From contig JAJBTS010000413.1 in NCBI GenBank assembly GCA_020860885.1, forward strand, positions 1-8,369: DNA of 8,369 nt, read 5' to 3'. Made by a program: the position numbers and the translations under genes. Below the pieces are notes generated by a model that did no database searches, was not told the origin of the DNA, and saw only the letters and a list, made by a program, of their open reading frames with translations. This stretch comes from Bacteroidales bacterium. Lineage in GTDB: Bacteria > Bacteroidota > Bacteroidia > Bacteroidales > Azobacteroidaceae. Position 1 is the stretch's first letter, and each line of letters starts with the position of its first letter. This document shows, one piece after another, positions 6,838 to 8,369 of the stretch.

Positions 6838-7908
6838 ATGGATATAATAGAGGACAACATAGATAATTTAAATGAGGATTCGAACTTCATAGAAGATATC
6901 GAAGATGATTTATACGAGCATTACCGGTTTGTTGCCGATAAAGGGCAATCGTTACTGCGTATAGATAAGTTTCTTGTCGACAGAATTACAGGAGCATCCC
7001 GAAACAGGATTCAACAAGCAGCAGATGCCGGATATATTCTTGTAAACAATATTCCTGTAAAATCAAATTATAAAGTTAAACCTCTCGATACCATTACTAT
7101 TGTAATGGACCGCCCCCGCAGGGAATTAGAAATCATTCCTGAAAACATCCCTTTAGACATTGTTTACGAAGATAAGGATCTGATGGTGATTAACAAACCC
7201 CCTGGGTTAGTCGTCCATCCGGGACATGGCAATTACACAGGAACCCTGGTAAATGCCATTGCCTGGCATCTGAAAGATTCCGATACTTTTGATACTACAG
7301 ATCCCCGCCTCGGATTGGTTCACCGTATAGATAAAGATACTTCAGGCTTATTGGTAATCGCAAAGAATCCGAATGCCAAAACAAATCTGGGTGTACAATT
7401 TTTCAACAAGACAACCAAGAGAAAATACTGGACTTTAGTGTGGGGTAACTTAAAAGAAGATGAAGGACGGATTGAAGGCAATATCGGGCGTAATCCACGG
7501 GATAAGATGCTAATGACTGTTTTCAGTGAAGGAGATTCAGGTAAACCGGCAGTAACTCATTATAAGGTATTGAAACGATTCGGTTACGTAACCCTGGTCG
7601 AATGCCGTTTGGAAACAGGACGAACCCATCAGATACGTGTGCACATGAAACACATCGGTCATACGATTTTTAATGACGAACGATACGGAGGAAATGAAAT
7701 ATTAAAAGGAAATCATCATACTAAATACAAACAATTTATTAAAAACTGTTTTGACATTTGTCCCCGACAGGCTTTGCATGCCAAAACACTCGGATTTATT
7801 CATCCCGGAACAGGGAAAGAACTTTTTTTTGAAAGTCCACTCCCTGAGGATATGCAGATGCTGATCGAAAAATGGGAAAATTACAGTCAGTACAATCATG
7901 AATCATAA
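6838..7908 (+). CDS. rluD: RluD/RluA-family 23S rRNA pseudouridine synthase
   Basis: A 356-residue enzyme that isomerises specific uridines to pseudouridine, most likely in helix 69 of 23S rRNA if it is a true RluD. An acidic N-terminal extension (1-27) precedes the S4 RNA-binding domain (about 38-95: RIDKFLVDRITGASRNRIQQ, then AADAGYILVN and KPLDTI). The catalytic domain follows, with IVYEDKDLMVINKPPGLVVH (108-127) and HRIDKDTSGLLV (162-173), where Asp165 is the catalytic residue. Further motifs are KRKYWTLVWG (194-203) and ETGRTHQIRVHM (259-270), ending in HAKTLGFIHPGTGK (314-327). All expected motifs are present and the length is normal. The gene is closely spaced after the PASTA gene and overlaps the start of ddl, so translation is probably coupled. 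Assignment to RluD rather than RluA/RluC rests on the S4 domain and overall shape. Confidence 0.92.
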   Translation: MDIIEDNIDNLNEDSNFIEDIEDDLYEHYRFVADKGQSLLRIDKFLVDRITGASRNRIQQAADAGYILVNNIPVKSNYKVKPLDTITIVMDRPRRELEIIPENIPLDIVYEDKDLMVINKPPGLVVHPGHGNYTGTLVNAIAWHLKDSDTFDTTDPRLGLVHRIDKDTSGLLVIAKNPNAKTNLGVQFFNKTTKRKYWTLVWGNLKEDEGRIEGNIGRNPRDKMLMTVFSEGDSGKPAVTHYKVLKRFGYVTLVECRLETGRTHQIRVHMKHIGHTIFNDERYGGNEILKGNHHTKYKQFIKNCFDICPRQALHAKTLGFIHPGTGKELFFESPLPEDMQMLIEKWENYSQYNHES

Positions 7909-8329
7909 GAAAAATATTGCGATTGTAGCCGGAGGTTATTCTTCCGAAGTAGTTATCTCACTAAAAAGTGCAGAAGGAATCTACTCTTTTATCGATAAAG
8001 AAAAATACAATTTGTTTACTGTCATCATTACCCGGGATCATTGGAAGGTACAGCTGGAAAATAAAAAGGAGATTGACATTAACAAGAATGATTTTAATTT
8101 TGTAAAAGAAGGAGAAATAATCCGGGTTGATTTTGCCTATATTACCATTCATGGAACCCCGGGAGAAAACGGACTTCTGCAAGGTTATTTCGATATGCTG
8201 AATGTGCCCTATTCCTGTTGTGGGGTCTTAGCCTCTTCTCTTACATTCAATAAAAACTTTTGTAAGAACTATCTGAGAAATTTCGGAGTAAAAATCGCCC
8301 CATCGGTTTGCTTGCGAAAATTTAATTAA
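7898..8329 (+). CDS. ddl: D-alanine--D-alanine ligase, N-terminal part, cut by an in-frame TAA
   Basis: Ddl joins two D-alanines with ATP in the cytoplasm, supplying the dipeptide end of the peptidoglycan precursor. The 143 residues read here match the N-terminal half of Bacteroidales Ddl. They include IAIVAGGYSSE (8-18), the substrate loop with the GGxSxE pattern, though relatives usually have Asp where Tyr14 stands. YITIHGTPGENGLLQGYFDM (81-100) and PYSCCGVLASSLTFNK (104-119) follow. A full enzyme has about 325-330 residues, so the ATP-grasp catalytic half is missing from this product.
TAA at 8327-8329 ends the frame, but the same frame resumes at 8330 as RTSASIIEELGLP to the window edge, which aligns with Ddl at the expected spacing (relatives: ...EEIIERLGLP). 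This looks like a point nonsense mutation or sequence error, not a natural end. The start overlaps the rluD end by 11 bases (ATGAATCATAA). The family is certain; whether the gene is functional is not. Confidence 0.85.
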   Translation: MNHKKNIAIVAGGYSSEVVISLKSAEGIYSFIDKEKYNLFTVIITRDHWKVQLENKKEIDINKNDFNFVKEGEIIRVDFAYITIHGTPGENGLLQGYFDMLNVPYSCCGVLASSLTFNKNFCKNYLRNFGVKIAPSVCLRKFN

Positions 8330-8369
8330 AGAACTTCTGCAAGTATTATCGAAGAATTAGGTTTACCTG

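Overview
The window looks like a piece of a Bacteroidetes chromosome, most likely order Bacteroidales. Four things point there. Several genes are preceded by the Bacteroidetes-type -7 element (TAnnTTTG), best seen before rpmH as TTTG-N19-TACCTTTG. Shine-Dalgarno sequences are largely absent and leaders are A/T-rich. There is a Bacteroides-style BtuB-like TonB receptor with its long basic N-terminus. The order rpmH, PASTA protein, RluD-type synthase, ddl fits what I recall of Bacteroidales genomes. All complete genes lie on the + strand. I cannot name a genus from sequence alone.

Layout. Positions 1-187 are the 3' tail of an unrecognised gene. It is followed by an ElaA-like GNAT acetyltransferase (239-661). 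A 143-base intergenic region holds a candidate promoter and a hairpin. Then comes a BtuB-like TonB-dependent receptor (805-2846), broken by an in-frame TAG and a -1 frameshift at an A7 tract. A strong intrinsic terminator (2865-2909) closes that unit. A FadL/OMPP1 outer-membrane transport protein (2979-4421) and a stand-alone TrpB2-type tryptophan synthase beta chain (4498-5859) follow, each with its own candidate promoter. The short rpmH gene (L34, 5958-6110) has the best promoter in the window and a weak terminator behind it. The last block is a tight operon: a membrane-anchored double-PASTA protein (6223-6828), an RluD-family 23S rRNA pseudouridine synthase (6838-7908), and ddl, which overlaps rluD by 11 bases.

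Functionally, the first half is envelope uptake (TonB receptor, FadL channel). The second half combines amino-acid metabolism (TrpB2), ribosome components and modification (L34, RluD), and cell-wall precursor synthesis (Ddl) next to a PASTA protein of a fold often associated with peptidoglycan.

The most notable signal is damage. The TonB receptor carries two independent lesions. The normally essential ddl carries an in-frame TAA after codon 143, and recognisable Ddl sequence continues in the same frame to the window edge. This could be real gene decay, strain polymorphism or consensus error; the sequence alone cannot decide. I found no CRISPR array, tRNA, rRNA, insertion sequence, prophage or defence system, and no convincing new multi-gene system.
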